Made by a program: the position numbers and the translations under genes | Part shown: positions 32,192 through 43,607 of the stretch, piece after piece | Layout of the letters: each line of letters starts with the position of its first letter | Position numbering within the stretch: the stretch's first letter is position 1 | NCBI GenBank assembly: GCA_017311315.1 | Contig: CM029636.1 | Location: forward strand, 20,966,139 to 21,030,138 | Direction: 5' to 3' | Length of the DNA: 64,000 bases | Origin: Dendrocalamus latiflorus | Taxonomy: Eukaryota; Streptophyta; Magnoliopsida; Poales; Poaceae | The notes under the pieces: model-generated | The model's input: the letters and a program-made list of their open reading frames with translations, nothing else | Told to the model about the DNA's origin: nothing | Databases searched by the model: none

Positions 32192-33507
32192 TGTTAGTAC
32201 TGCAAAAGAAATAGAAAAGAATATGTGGAATTTATGTGGAATCACTCATCCTCGCATTCTCTTACCAACCGAAGTTCTTATGCCTCCTCGGATCGCGAAG
32301 ACACACGTACCTTGGTGACGGTAGACAATCAAAGGTGATAGATCAAGCGAATTCAATTGCACAAGCTCTGTTATAACAATGGCTTATATGTGGAGCTTGG
32401 AGGGATATATGTAGCAAGGAGTAATAGATATGTAACTCAGTTAATGCAAAATCAAATAATAATCCAAAAGTTAACAATGCCCTAAGTTGCCGTCACTGGA
32501 TGGGATAAAGATAGCAAAATAGGACGTGTAACAAAGTGGATATGAGCACCATGCAATAACTGAGTATATGCACCAAATAGATATGGCCGAGCACATACAA
32601 AATAGGGCCAAGAAACTATACAAAAATTTGAATTGTTCTCCCTCTAAAAATCACAGCCGAGAGCATATCTTTTTTTTCTTTTTTTCACTTCTTTTTTTTT
32701 TCAACCGGTTCTCCTTTTTTTTTTGAACCGATTCACTTTTCCCTTTTTTTTATATACTCTCGGTTTGGATATGCAAACAGCAGGGAGAAGACTTGTGATG
32801 CTAATCTTCAATGCCTTCTTGGTAATAACGTGGTTGCTTTTCTTTTCACAACTATGCACAAACTGACACACGGGGGCAGATGGATGGAAAAATCGGCAAG
32901 GCACTGCGGCAGCAATTAAGTTTCATGGAAGTAGAACAGCTGTGGGCCTTCGACGTCACCCTTGACACAGGAAACAAAAACTAGAAATCTGAGCGTTGCA
33001 GAAAAGTTGTGAGTGGCTTAAGCGATTTTTGCGGTGCGATTAGCAAGGCAAGCAGTATGTGCAGGGATGGGAATGGCGATGGCAATGGGAAAGCCAGATA
33101 ACCCGGCGGCGAGGAAAAAAATGATGAACCAGGGCAGATGGCTGCGGCTATAAAACAAAGCGAAACTCAGATTGGTGACGGTGGCAGATTTTGGTGGCGA
33201 CAGTGGATGAAGAAATTTTGCGGTGGCGGCTCAAACAAATGCGGACTGATTTTTTTTATATTAGATCTAATCACAAGATGATTAAGAGATGCGGCGGAAA
33301 CAGGAAATTTGACAGCAACTAAGAACAATCTAACACATGGATTAAAACTTGATAATGCAAAACCAAGAACAAATCTGGGCACAAGGGTCTAGGTATATGA
33401 TGGTATTTTTGTGAGGCAATTTTCTGGATTCTAGGACTGAAAATAAATATGATACTAGCTAAGGGTAAATAATCCTACCATGTCAACCCGGCGCTCTGAT
33501 ACCAAGA
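32192..33507 (-). other. TR-GAG 5' untranslated region and primer-binding site
   Basis: Non-coding leader with T-rich tracts near 32670-32760. The primer-binding site at 33493-33504 lies three bases from the LTR. The splice-like acceptor just before the gag ATG suggests a spliced leader. Confidence 0.6.
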
Positions 33508-34623
33508 TGATGCGGGGGATTGCCCGATCTTCACGGCGTAGGATCGATGAAGATAGTTGGATCCGTGCAACCTGACGAATCGATGGCGCCAACCACTGTT
33601 AGAACAGCAACCTGCGACAAAAGAATTCACCCAACCACACGCTCGTGATCCCGTCTACCCGACCACCAAGTAGACGCGTCGTCGCTCCAGCAAATCACAA
33701 GGAATCACAAGAACGACGGGGAAGAACGTCCGATTCCCCTCTAGGTTGCAATCATATGCCAAACCCTAGGAGAACAAGCGCCATGGCTCTCTCAAAATAA
33801 TAGATCTGTTTTCTGGTGGTCTCCCCTTTTTTTTACATAGGCGGCGGCCATATATGGCGTCCCCTCCGCACACGCATAACATATTGGGCTTAATAGGCCA
33901 AAACACCATGCTAACTAGAGTCTGATTCCAAATAAAAAAAATTGTGCAAATGTGGTTCGGTCCAGGACTCCCACGAGGACCTTCCTTCACGTAGATAGCT
34001 TAATTAGTGTGCACTAATCACATGGCCTTCTTTTATTTGGTTTTGGCGCCGGAAATAAATAGCACGTGGGCCTGCAGAGTTGGTCCATCTCACGCCATGG
34101 AATCTCCATGCATGCGGTTGGGCATTGGCCTTCCTAACCGCATGAGCCATCATGAGCTTCCTCGGCTCGATTGTTGCATGGTCTTTCTCTTTTATGGCTC
34201 CCATCAGTCCGCACAAATCTAAGAATAATTAAAATACTAGTATTAGGTAGTAACTGGTTCTCATATAAATTAAACCCAAATTTAACTAGGAACGAGTTCA
34301 CCTGTGGATTAATCTTGTATTCTCGTGCTGGCATAATCGGTATAGTCGGGATGTCCTCATCATCCTGTACATTTGAAGTGATAGACGTGGCACTAGTATT
34401 GACGAGACCTTCTAAACGCATCTTTACTTTTGGCTTGTACAGATCGAGTATGGGCCTGTAAATAATTAAATAAAATAGTAGTAGCTCTGTATCTCCAAGT
34501 ATAATCATTAAAGACCCAATTAAATTAGAGTTCACCTGATAATATTTAATGCGGCTCAATAATTCCTTCCAGTTAAATAATATATTTAATTGAGAAGTGC
34601 AAGACATGAGCGTATCCGCGTCA
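33508..34623 (-). repeat. 5' LTR of the TR-GAG element
   Basis: Direct copy of 29041-30161; ends TG...CA on the plus strand as read; followed by the GCGGG duplication. Confidence 0.93.
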
Positions 34624-34990
34624 GCGGGTGTGTGGAACGTACCACTCTAGGTACTATACGTGTCGTGGTCGTACGGCCGAGTCTCGTCCACAACCTCTAT
34701 GCTCGCCGAGTCACGCAACAGGTCTGTCCACGGCTGTTGTGTGCCCTCCAGTTGTCACTCCGGCACCCTCTTCTTATTTGCCTATAAGTTAGTAGACACG
34801 TTACACAATTAGTACTATGACATAATACTACATTAAGTACAGTTACCGTGTAATGACTTACATGTGGGCCTTCGCTGCTAGTGACCATCCTGGAAGGGGT
34901 GGCACGTGCTGGTACAAGCCAAACTGCCTCATGACTCTCTGTGGGAAACCCTACCCCTCCCTCCGTCTATTGACCCGGCCGGAGATGGAC
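34624..34990 (-). pseudogene. PMD-like protein, upstream part, interrupted by the TR-GAG element
   Basis: On the minus strand the end of a PMD domain is visible (RVMRQFGLYQHVPP, about 34890-34945). Then comes a probable intron with an acceptor TTATAG near 34781, then a segment with RPYDHDTYST leading to the insertion site. It carries a TGA where Trp fits and a frame break near the STY segment. It continues on the other side of the retrotransposon at 29040. Confidence 0.6.
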
Positions 34991-35536
34991 CGAATGGGCT
35001 AGAAGAAATTTGGGACGAGGGCTCCGCCCGGGGGGGGGGGGGGGGGCGCTGGAAATTTCACAAAAACGCCCCCCCGAATTCTAGAAATTGCAGGAGGGTC
35101 CTTAGAATTTCCAGGTGGTCCCGGATTTTTTAGAAAGGCCCTTCAAAAATCAGAAAGTTACATGAAAATTTTCTCTAAATTGAAAATTTGCATATAGGCC
35201 CTCGAAAATTGTAGAATTCGCTGAAAATTCATATTCCGGCATAAAAGGGTCTCGAGAATTCAAATTTTGAATTATTTTTAGCATTTGAAGCTTGTTTAGT
35301 ACTGTCGTTATTATTTTCTATGTTTTCTGTATTTATTTACTATTTTAATTAATCGTAATTATTTAAATTGCCTTAAATCATCAAAATTAATTATAAAATT
35401 TATAGAAAATGCATAGAAAATTCTGGAACATTATGAGAATCTTTTGTACCATTATCAAATTTATTTACCTACAGTAAATTTATTCCATGCATGTTTATCG
35501 GCAGTAAACTTATTTTTTCCTATCATGCATGTGTAG
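34991..35536. other. No supported gene; 18-base G-run
   Basis: A run of about 18 G lies at 35029-35046. The rest is AT-rich and upstream of the copia gag; it should hold the copia leader, but no primer-binding site was found. Confidence 0.45.
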
Positions 35537-35626
35537 ATGACAGGCATCACGAACCTAGAGTTCGAGGAGCTGGCCCAGCATGGCCAAAACTACTTGACTT
35601 AGGCTTCTGATGTCGAGATAGTACAT
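35537..35626 (+). pseudogene. Copia gag, N-terminal piece
   Basis: Starts MTGITNLEFEELAQHGQNYL and ends DVEI at the insertion point of the long solo LTR. It contains a TAG at 35600-35602 where the family has Trp. The frame resumes at 40006-40010 after the LTR (LGAKKLYAAI). Confidence 0.75.
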
Positions 35627-38600
35627 TGTAACATCCAAAAATTTGGATAATAAAAAATATGGAGTTTTTAAAACCTTTTCTTGCATTTTTCTGGCATTCA
35701 AATTTCTTCGTAAATTTATTTGAAATTTTCTGAGTTTCATGCTATGCAAATTAATAACCAAAAATAATCCCAAAAGAAAATAATGATCATGTAAATAATA
35801 AAAATGAAAAATGACACTACAGATCATGAATTCAAAGTAAAAGAAATATCGGAATATGTCTTTAAATGGTTAAACTAAAAATCCCTCCTTTTAATTCAAT
35901 TAGCATGCAAAACCCAAGAATTGAATACTCAAACATTTATTCAACACAAAATAAAATAAAAATTAAAAATAGAGAAATGTTGGCTTTTTATCTAGATATT
36001 TGAACCAAGACTTGAATTGAAAATCCAAAAATTAAATACAAAGCTTAAATAAAAATTCAAATTTTGAATAACATGCAAAACTCCAAAAATCAGTAAATCC
36101 TGATGCAAATTAAAATTTAAATTAAAAATCCAAAATTCAAAATAATGCTTGAGCCTTTCTTTTTCCCTTTTTCTTTCCCTTCCCCTTTTTCTCTCTCACT
36201 TCCATGTGGGCCCATCTCTTTTCTCTCTCCCCCCTCTTTCTTTTTCCTCTCTCTACCGTGTGGCCCGAGTGCCCCTACCTCCTCCCTCTTTCCTTCTCAT
36301 CTCTCCTCTTCCCGTGTTGTCTCTTCTTCCTGCTCGTTCCTTCCCCGCGACATCCATGCGCCCGTGCGCCATCCACGTCGCCGCGTTCTTCCGACAACAG
36401 CTGCAACAGCTCCACAGTCCCTCTGGCCATAAGTTGGAGGCTGGCTCCTCCCCTTTCGCTCCCGCGCCACTCCCCTTTCCTCCCCTGTCTCTTCCCCACC
36501 CAGCGCCCGTGAGCCTTCCACCGTAGCCTTCTTGCCAATTCTGTCGCTCCGGCCATTCCCTCCATGAATCGACCGTGTCACGGCGTGCCTCTAGAAGCCT
36601 TCTATCTCCTCCCTCATTTAATTGAACTTTGGTGCCCCCGGCTCATCGCACGGTCGATCTTCCTTGCCTCCGGCCAAAGCCGCCTCCCCCACCACCATTC
36701 CTTCATCGGAGCACCACTGCCTGATTCCGCGCTCTGGGAGCATCTCCACAGTGCCCTAGACCTTCTCCAACCGTCAGCCAAGCTCCTCGTCGCCCAAGCT
36801 TCTCCTTCCACGCCCTGCGCCGCCCATGGCCTCCGCCGTCGGCTCACCTCGGCCCCTCTTTTGCTCGGCCAACCTCATGGTAAGCATTCCCTTGATCCCC
36901 TATTGCTCATGCAATCGCTAATCCTCCCTCTCCTCCACACCGGTGCCGCCGCCCCGCTCCACTCTTGCCTCAGGCCACCGAGCCTCGCCGCCGGCCCACC
37001 TCGGGGCTCCTCGGCTCACGCCAGCACCTCCCTCGACTTCCATTTGACATCAGAGTTCCATTTTGGCCATCGCCAGTGCCTCCCCGGCCGCCCCTCGCCG
37101 GCGACGCCACCGCCTGCTGTGCTCCGCCTTGTCCTCTGTTTTGGCCCCACTGCTCCTTGCCTCTTCTAACTAAATACCCCTCTCTATGTCAGCCCAGGGC
37201 CTTGGCCCAGTTGGCTATCACCGCCGTCTGTTAGTTCGCAGGTCCCCAGTTCGAATCCCGTTGGCCGCACCCTTTTTCATTTCATTTTACTTTCTTTAAT
37301 CCTTTTCAACTAAGAAAAATTAAGGAAAATTAGGAAATAAACTAGGGAAGCTAATAAATTTAACTAGGAAAGACAAATTTGGTTAAATGTTTAATTTAAT
37401 AAAGATTACACTTAATTATAATTAAAATACATGCCCTAACTTTTAACATGCTTCCATTAAATAAATCTCCGTGGTAGACTTAATTAAATAGCAATATTGA
37501 AATATGACCCTGTATGACAAGCTCTGCCCCAGATAAATAAATTAAAAATAAAGCTAAGCCTACTAATAACTAAAGTGTAGACGAAATATTAATGGTGATG
37601 TTAATTAAATATTAACATTAGGTTTAATAGTGTTGAGACATGATTGTATATAACAAGTTAGGACCTGTATAAATGAATTCTAATTCAAATTAAACTATGC
37701 CTAGTAATAACTAAGGGTATATAAAATATCACACCACAAAATGCTATAAACCTAGACTCTAAGATTAATTCGGTAAGCTAAAAATTATATACATCGCATA
37801 TAGCATATGCCCTGAATATTAGCGGTCGACAAAATAATACCTAGCTAAACATGTACACCGATTTATAGGTCCAACCTAACTCATGAAACTTCCTTGATAA
37901 ATACAAAAATAATAAAAGAAGTTATTAATAAAAAAATCGAGCCATCGTATTCTACCACCGGCTATGCCTAGCCATCCTCGATTATGAAGAGGAATATTCC
38001 TATGAATATTCATATATCCTGAACCCTCCTTGACATCTGTCTCAGCGGATTTCCCTGTTGTCATTTCCTCACTTTGCTCCAACCCCGTTTGACTCCGTCA
38101 AATACTCCGTGCCCAAATAACCTCAAATCACTCATTTAATCATACTAAAAATTAATCAAGTTCAATTGGATTTATTTGGACCTTTTGAGTCATTTGCATT
38201 TATTTGGATTTAGTGGTTTAGTGTGAGTTGGAGTCTTGAAGATTCATTGGATCAAGTAAGACCATGATCCAGATAAAGACGAGGACCAAGAATGCAAGAC
38301 TGTCGAATGAGAAAGTTTTGAGTGAGCTCAAGACCGCGGTAAACCGCGCAAGTCGAGTCAATATTTTGATCATGTTGAACTTATATTTTCGCAAATTAAT
38401 TCCATTTTAAATTAGCAAAATTGCATGCTATTATTTTATGTGCAAATTTATGTTCAATTTCAAGCTGCTAGTTATATACCCAACAATGCACTTGTTAGTA
38501 TTACTCTCATTTGAAACCCTTGGATATCTGAGCCTTGTCACCTTAGCGAAAACTATAATGTTAGAGCTTTCGAAAATCAGTCTACAGTTATTCGCCAAGC

Positions 38601-40005
38601 TTAGTATTGCTTAGATATTCGGGGACACCAAAAGTGCCCCAAAAACATCACTTTCAATTATGGGAAGCTGGTTTGGAAAGTCATGGTGGTAATGACTGGT
38701 ATATGTTGGTATGATTATTTTATGCTCCCAAAAACCCTCAAATTGCTTAGCTATCTAGGCGGATGGATCGGGGGTATGGTGCAGCGGTGCACGAGTGTGG
38801 TTAGTGGTAGAACTGCCCAGATAACCATAAGGACTGAATTTTGTCATGACCTCCTGTGTAATACAAGTACAACCACAAGTCTGTAAAGTACAGCTTGGCT
38901 TAGTAGATTTATTGAACCCTGAAAGTCATCTCATCGGTGGAGGAGGTGAGGTAGTGCAAGTGGTTGTCTGTGTGATGGCTTGAATGGGACACTCGCAGAG
39001 GGTGAAGTTTTCCGCGGCATGCTAGTTGGTGTGGGTAGTCCAGCTGCTAGACGCATAGGGGAAGAATATCCCGCACAACTTATGGGACCTGCCGCAAGTG
39101 GGAGAAACCCATATGGGTGAGATGATGGAAGGGGCAAGGTATTTTGAAAAGTTACTGTGATTGTCCACTCAACCACATGACCAAGGAATCATGTGGGGCA
39201 ACGAGCGGATTATCTCTTGTGGGTAAAGTGTGCAAGCTCTGCAGGGTCAAAACTAGACGTGCCCACGGTCAAGGGCGGATATGGGAACTTAACCAGAAAT
39301 AGTTTTATTTCAAAAACTTTGTGGGTGGGATTGGAAAAGTGGAGGGCAGTGGAAAGCCCTATTTTGTGTTGCCCTGGGTGTCGCCCCAGAGATAATGTAA
39401 GTGGTTATAACGCTGAAAGGGTAGCATATGGTGCAGGAGCCATGTAACTGCGAATGAAATCTGGATCGCTATTATTATTACATTCTTTCACACATTATGT
39501 TTTAGTTCAAACTGCTAGGTCCCAAGGAATTTCTATTTATCATATTTCAAAAGCAATTTACAGCAAATAAAATAACCTGATCCTTTCCTTGATAAGCCAT
39601 GCATATTATCTAATTGCATCCTGTGTATTGACTCGTGGAGCATGGCGGTTTGTGCTCACCCTCACTCACTCAATTAATCCAAGATCAAGAGACAGATCAC
39701 TACACTTCAGCAATACAACTGGTCATGATGGTGAGGAAGATGAAGGTGTCAAGAACTAGGTCGCGTACCCCAGTTGGCTACTTGTGGGCACTTCCTGAGG
39801 GTCCCACCTGTGTGCTTCGTTTCCGCTGCTGTATTTTATTGATTTCAGCCTGACCGGCCCATGAGTAAGTCTACTAGTTCATTTACGCTTCCACATGATA
39901 TGTATTTTGATGTTCAGTACTGTATCAGTGAGCACTATCTACTGATCCAGGGAATAGTGTAGTAGAATTACAGAGAATTCCGGATTGTAAAATCTGAGTC
40001 CTACA
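35627..40005 (+). mobile_element. Solo LTR, 4.38 kb, long-LTR gypsy type
   Basis: Begins TGTAACATCC and ends GAGTCCTACA, flanked by TACAT and TACTT (4 of 5 bases equal). Removing it restores the copia gag frame context exactly. No gag or pol is inside. Length and TGTAAC start suit LTRs of Del/Tekay-type elements. A GC-rich block (36140-37280) with Pro/Ser/Leu-rich open frames on both strands is not credible coding. Orientation is taken from the tRNA-like module and is tentative. Confidence 0.72.
37198..37276 (+). other. tRNA-like (pol III A/B box) module in the long LTR
   Basis: TGGCCCAGTTGG (37203-37214) fits an A box, and AGTTCGAATCC (37248-37258) fits a B box. The spacing is close to that of a tRNA, and a T-run follows at about 37272. 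The T-stem does not pair, and the acceptor stem is not convincing. It is therefore a tRNA-derived relic or SINE head rather than a functional tRNA. Confidence 0.55.
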
Positions 40006-40010
40006 TACTT

Positions 40011-40978
40011 GGAGCCAAAAAGCTCTATGCTGCCATTAGGATTGGTGCACCATCCGATGCCAAACCCACCCCTGAGGAAAATGATCAGGCACTTTATTTC
40101 CTCAAACACCACCTCTGTCTCACTCTCTAGAATGAGTACATGGCAGAGAAGAGCACGCTAGCATTATGGATTGCACTCAAGAAGCGATTCGAGAGGCTAA
40201 AGTACACCATCCTTCCTCAGGCAAAGCAAGAGTGGATCCGGCTAAGGTTCACCGACTTCAAAATGGTTAGGGAGTATAATTTTGCTCTACACAGAATTTG
40301 TTCCAATCTTCAACTTTGTGGCAAGCAGATTATAGATAAGCAGAATATTGAGAAGACATTATTCACCTTCCACCCCAATGCAGTGCAGTTTGCACACAAT
40401 TATCGTCAAGATGGCTATAAGGAGTATGCTGAATTGATCTATATGATGTAGATTGCAGAGGCTCAGGATGAAGTTCTCCGCAAGAACTATGTCACACAAC
40501 CACCTGGGAGCTCCGCTGGCCGTGAAGCCAACGCTGGGAGTTACAAGGTGCGAAAGCTCATAATAAATAAAAGGGGAAGGAAGGGTAAGGCTGTAATCTA
40601 GAAAGGCAAGTCAGATGCTCCACGTGAGAATAAGGTAAGCAAGCCAAAGCGGGACGGCAAGTCCTATGCTCAGCAAGACCAATCCTGCTACAAGTGTGGC
40701 AAGTGGGGGCACTGGTCGCAGATTTGTAAAGAGCCGTAGTATGTCATCGATGCCTTCCAAGTTTAGAAGAAGGATGGCAAAGGGCAGCATAAAACCCACT
40801 TTGCTTCTGTTGAGGGGGAGAGTTCTAAGCAGCTGACTGCGCCGATGGAGGTTGAAACCATTCCGGCAGCAGCACCCCCTTTTGACATTGTAGCTGCTGT
40901 CGCCATGATTTCTCTGGAAGATCATATCACCCCCAAGAAGATAGCAGCTGAAGTCTCTGACTTCCTAGATTCAGTCTA
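40011..40978 (+). pseudogene. Copia gag, main part
   Basis: One frame with the UBN2-type gag features: ALYFLKHHLCLTL, WIALKKRFERLK, a WIRLRFTDF segment, then the zinc knuckle CYKCGKWGHWSQIC (about 40687-40730). Five in-frame stops are all TAG (40128, 40449, 40599, 40737, 40764), each at a place where Gln fits. There is no frameshift. The element's LTRs were not found. Confidence 0.8.
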
Positions 40979-41169
40979 ATGCACATAATGTATTTAGACT
41001 TTAATTTTCATTTAGTTTGTGTGGAAGGAATAAGTTAGAATTTGCATGGATGGTTGGATGATATTGAATAATTCATCATTTATTTAGTTTATAATGGCAT
41101 GATATGTTTTGTTATTGAAGTATTTTATTTATGTGTTGATTGCCTTTTACTATATATAATAAAATACTT

Positions 41170-42435
41170 TATATTAGAACATGTGTGATGCTCTATGGAG
41201 AAAGTGTGCTTAGCCGACAGCGGCACAACAAATACCATCTTAAGAGAGATGAAATTATTTTAGTCGATTAGTAAGAATGCTGTCAGCCTTACAACAATCG
41301 CTGGTAGCGATGTTTGTATAATAGGTTTAGGAAGAGCCACAATTATACTCCCAATGGGCACAACTTTGGTCATCCAAGAAGCCTTATTGTACCTAGAATC
41401 GACTAGAACTCTCTTAAATTTCAAGGATATTCGTGCCAACGTTTTCCATGTTGAGACTGAGGAAGAGTATAGTAAGAAATACCTGCTCATTACGAAGCGT
41501 AAAGCAAATGGAAAAAGGGTATTAGAAAAACTTTCTTTATTAGAAACTGTGCTATACTACACTAACATCAAGGCATCTGCAGCCTATACTGCCCTGAAAA
41601 CAATATTTAGAAGCTCTGAACTTTTTCTGTCTCTGGCATGACAGATCAGATCATCCAGGTCTAAGGATGATGAGAAATATAATTAACAATTCACAGGGAC
41701 ATAATATTAATGTAAATATTTTTCTGAATCACAAAGATTTTGTATGCCCCGCATGTGCCACCAAGAAATTAATTACTAGACTTTCTACTCTGAAAGTGAA
41801 GAATGAAGTCCCTGCATTCCTAGAGCGCATCCAAGAAGACATTCGCGGTCCCACACAGCCACTATCAAGGCCATTTAAATGTTTCATAGTGCTCATCGAT
41901 GCTTCCTCGAAATGGTCGCATGTATGTTTATTGTCTATGAGAAACCATGTTTGCAAAGTTGATCTCGTAGATAATTCACATTAGAAATATTTTCCCTAAT
42001 CATCACATAAAGTACATCATAATGGACAACACTGCAGAATTCACTTCAAAGGCATTTGATGATTATTTCATGGTAATGGGATTTACAGTTGAGCATTCTG
42101 TACCGCATATCCACACCCAGAATGGTCTAACAGAGGCATTAACCAAGAAAATTAAATTTATAGCCCACTACATGTTGGGGACATGCAGTCCTGCATGTAG
42201 CAACTCTCATTAACTTTAGACCATCGGTCTACAACATCCATTCACCTATACAACTAGCGCAAGAGTCAGCACCGAAAATTTCTCATATCCGGAGGTTTGG
42301 ATGCAAGGTTTATGTACTTATACCCCCTCCATAGCGTACTGCAATGGGTCCTCCACCAGCCGTCGTGGCTTCCCTCATCGGTGAAAAGCCATGCTTAGCT
42401 CAGCAGAAAGAAGATGTTGCTATAGCGTCCATGTA
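41170..42435 (+). pseudogene. Copia protease and integrase, truncated
   Basis: After an AT-rich gap, frames in several phases give the protease region (SGTTNTILRE), a GAG-pre-integrase segment (WHDRSDHPGLRMMR, CPACATKK) and the integrase core (RIQEDIRGPTQPLS, DNTAEFTSKAF, HTQNGLTEAL). Stops and shifts are frequent, with TAG at 41261 and 42332. Sequence ends near 42435, before the reverse transcriptase. Confidence 0.75.
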
Positions 42436-43087
42436 GATTAAGTTAATGGCTGTCATTATGATTCATTAAGTTGACAAGTGGGCCCCTACCATTAACTTAA
42501 GTAATCAGTCTCTGACTTGTGGGCCCAATCCATTTAAAAATTCTATTAAAACCGATTAAAATAAGTAGAGCCACTGACATGTAGCCCCCATTTACTATGT
42601 ATGAATAGTATGTGGTCCCACTTGTCAGTCTCTAAATCATTTTCCTTTAGTAAATTAATTCAAAAAAACCAGAGGGCCCCATCTGCCAACCATAGTGGCA
42701 CTTTCTAGTAAATAAATAAATTGAAAATGAATTAAAATTAGTGGACCCCACCTATCAGTGAGAGAGAATCTATCCTCTATTTATTTTGGGAATTATTCCT
42801 GAGTTAAAATTTGAGGAGCCCGTACTCACTCATTTTAACTCCAATTGAATAAAACTTGTTCCTAAATTAATATAAATTTAAGATCTATCTAATGAAAGTA
42901 AAATCATCTAATTTGGATATTTAGATTTTTATTTGGATTTATTTGTTGTTGACGTATTTATTTGCTTTTCGTTGCTATCGTCCAACTAGAGTTTGAGGAC
43001 ACGGAAGAGCCGCAATTCGAGCCAAGTCAGGACTTTTAGGACCACCCTACTTGTGAGCTAGGCGAGTCAATGTTTTAATCATATTGA
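42436..43087. other. Fragment of a long LTR related to the 35.6-kb solo LTR
   Basis: GTGGGCCC and CCCACTTGTCAGT phrases occur throughout. Its end (GGCGAGTCAATGTTTTAATC) resembles 38355-38375 of the solo LTR. It joins the truncated reverse transcriptase of the next copia without clear TSD. No coding. Confidence 0.5.
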
Positions 43088-43440
43088 ACCAAGTGGTTGT
43101 TTCACATAAACTTCTTCCTCAATATAGCCATTAAGAAAAGCACTTTTAACATCCATTTGATATAGCGTAAAACCCTTAGATGCAGCAAATGCTAAAAGAA
43201 TTCTAATGGCTTCTAATCGAGCAACAGGTGCAAAAGTTTCACCAAAATCAAGACCTTCGACCTGGGTAAATCCTTGAGCAACAAATCTAGCTTTATTTTG
43301 AATAACAACACCATCTTCACTTTGTTTGTTCTTAAAAACACATTTAGTTCCAATAATATTATGACCATGAGGAGGTGAAACTAACGTTCAGACTTTATTA
43401 TGCTCAAAATTTTCTAATTTCTCATGCCTGGCATTAATTC
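43088..43440 (-). pseudogene. Copia reverse transcriptase, N-terminal fragment
   Basis: The minus strand reads through the hallmark start of the copia reverse transcriptase: KARFVAQGFTQVEG, then FAPVARLEAIR, then YQMDVKSAFLNG, with the first catalytic Asp. It stops at 43088 where the element is truncated. RNase H and the 3' LTR are missing. Confidence 0.85.
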
Positions 43441-43607
43441 AAGACTCATCAGATAAAGCGTGACTTACACCTTGGGGTTCAAAAGAGGAAACAAAAGCAG
43501 CATGAGCATATGAGGCATTGGAGTTATACCTGTTGCGAAGAACTCTTGTATTCAACTCACCAATCATTTGTTCAGGGGGGATGACATCGTTAAATATGCA
43601 GAGGAGC

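Larger units (their letters stand above)
29041..34623 (-). mobile_element. Complete gag-only LTR retrotransposon (TR-GAG type)
   Basis: LTRs of 1121 bp (29041-30161) and 1116 bp (33508-34623) are flanked by a perfect 5-bp duplication, GCGGG (29036-29040 and 34624-34628). LTR ends are TG...CA. The minus-strand 5' LTR is followed by a primer-binding site for initiator tRNA-Met at 33493-33504 (TGGTATCAGAGC). The 3' LTR is preceded by a clean polypurine tract (30162-30176, GAAGAAGGGGAGGA). By eye the LTRs differ by about six substitutions and a few indels, so the insertion is young. The 3.35-kb interior has a gag ORF and no protease, reverse transcriptase or integrase, so it must move in trans. 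Confidence 0.93.

Noticed and set aside
36145..37234. Cluster of Pro/Ser/Leu-rich ORFs on both strands in a GC-rich block
   Set aside because: Lies inside the solo LTR; compositional bias opens all frames and no domain is seen.
37203..37258. A functional tRNA gene
   Set aside because: A and B boxes fit, but the T-stem does not pair and no acceptor stem forms.
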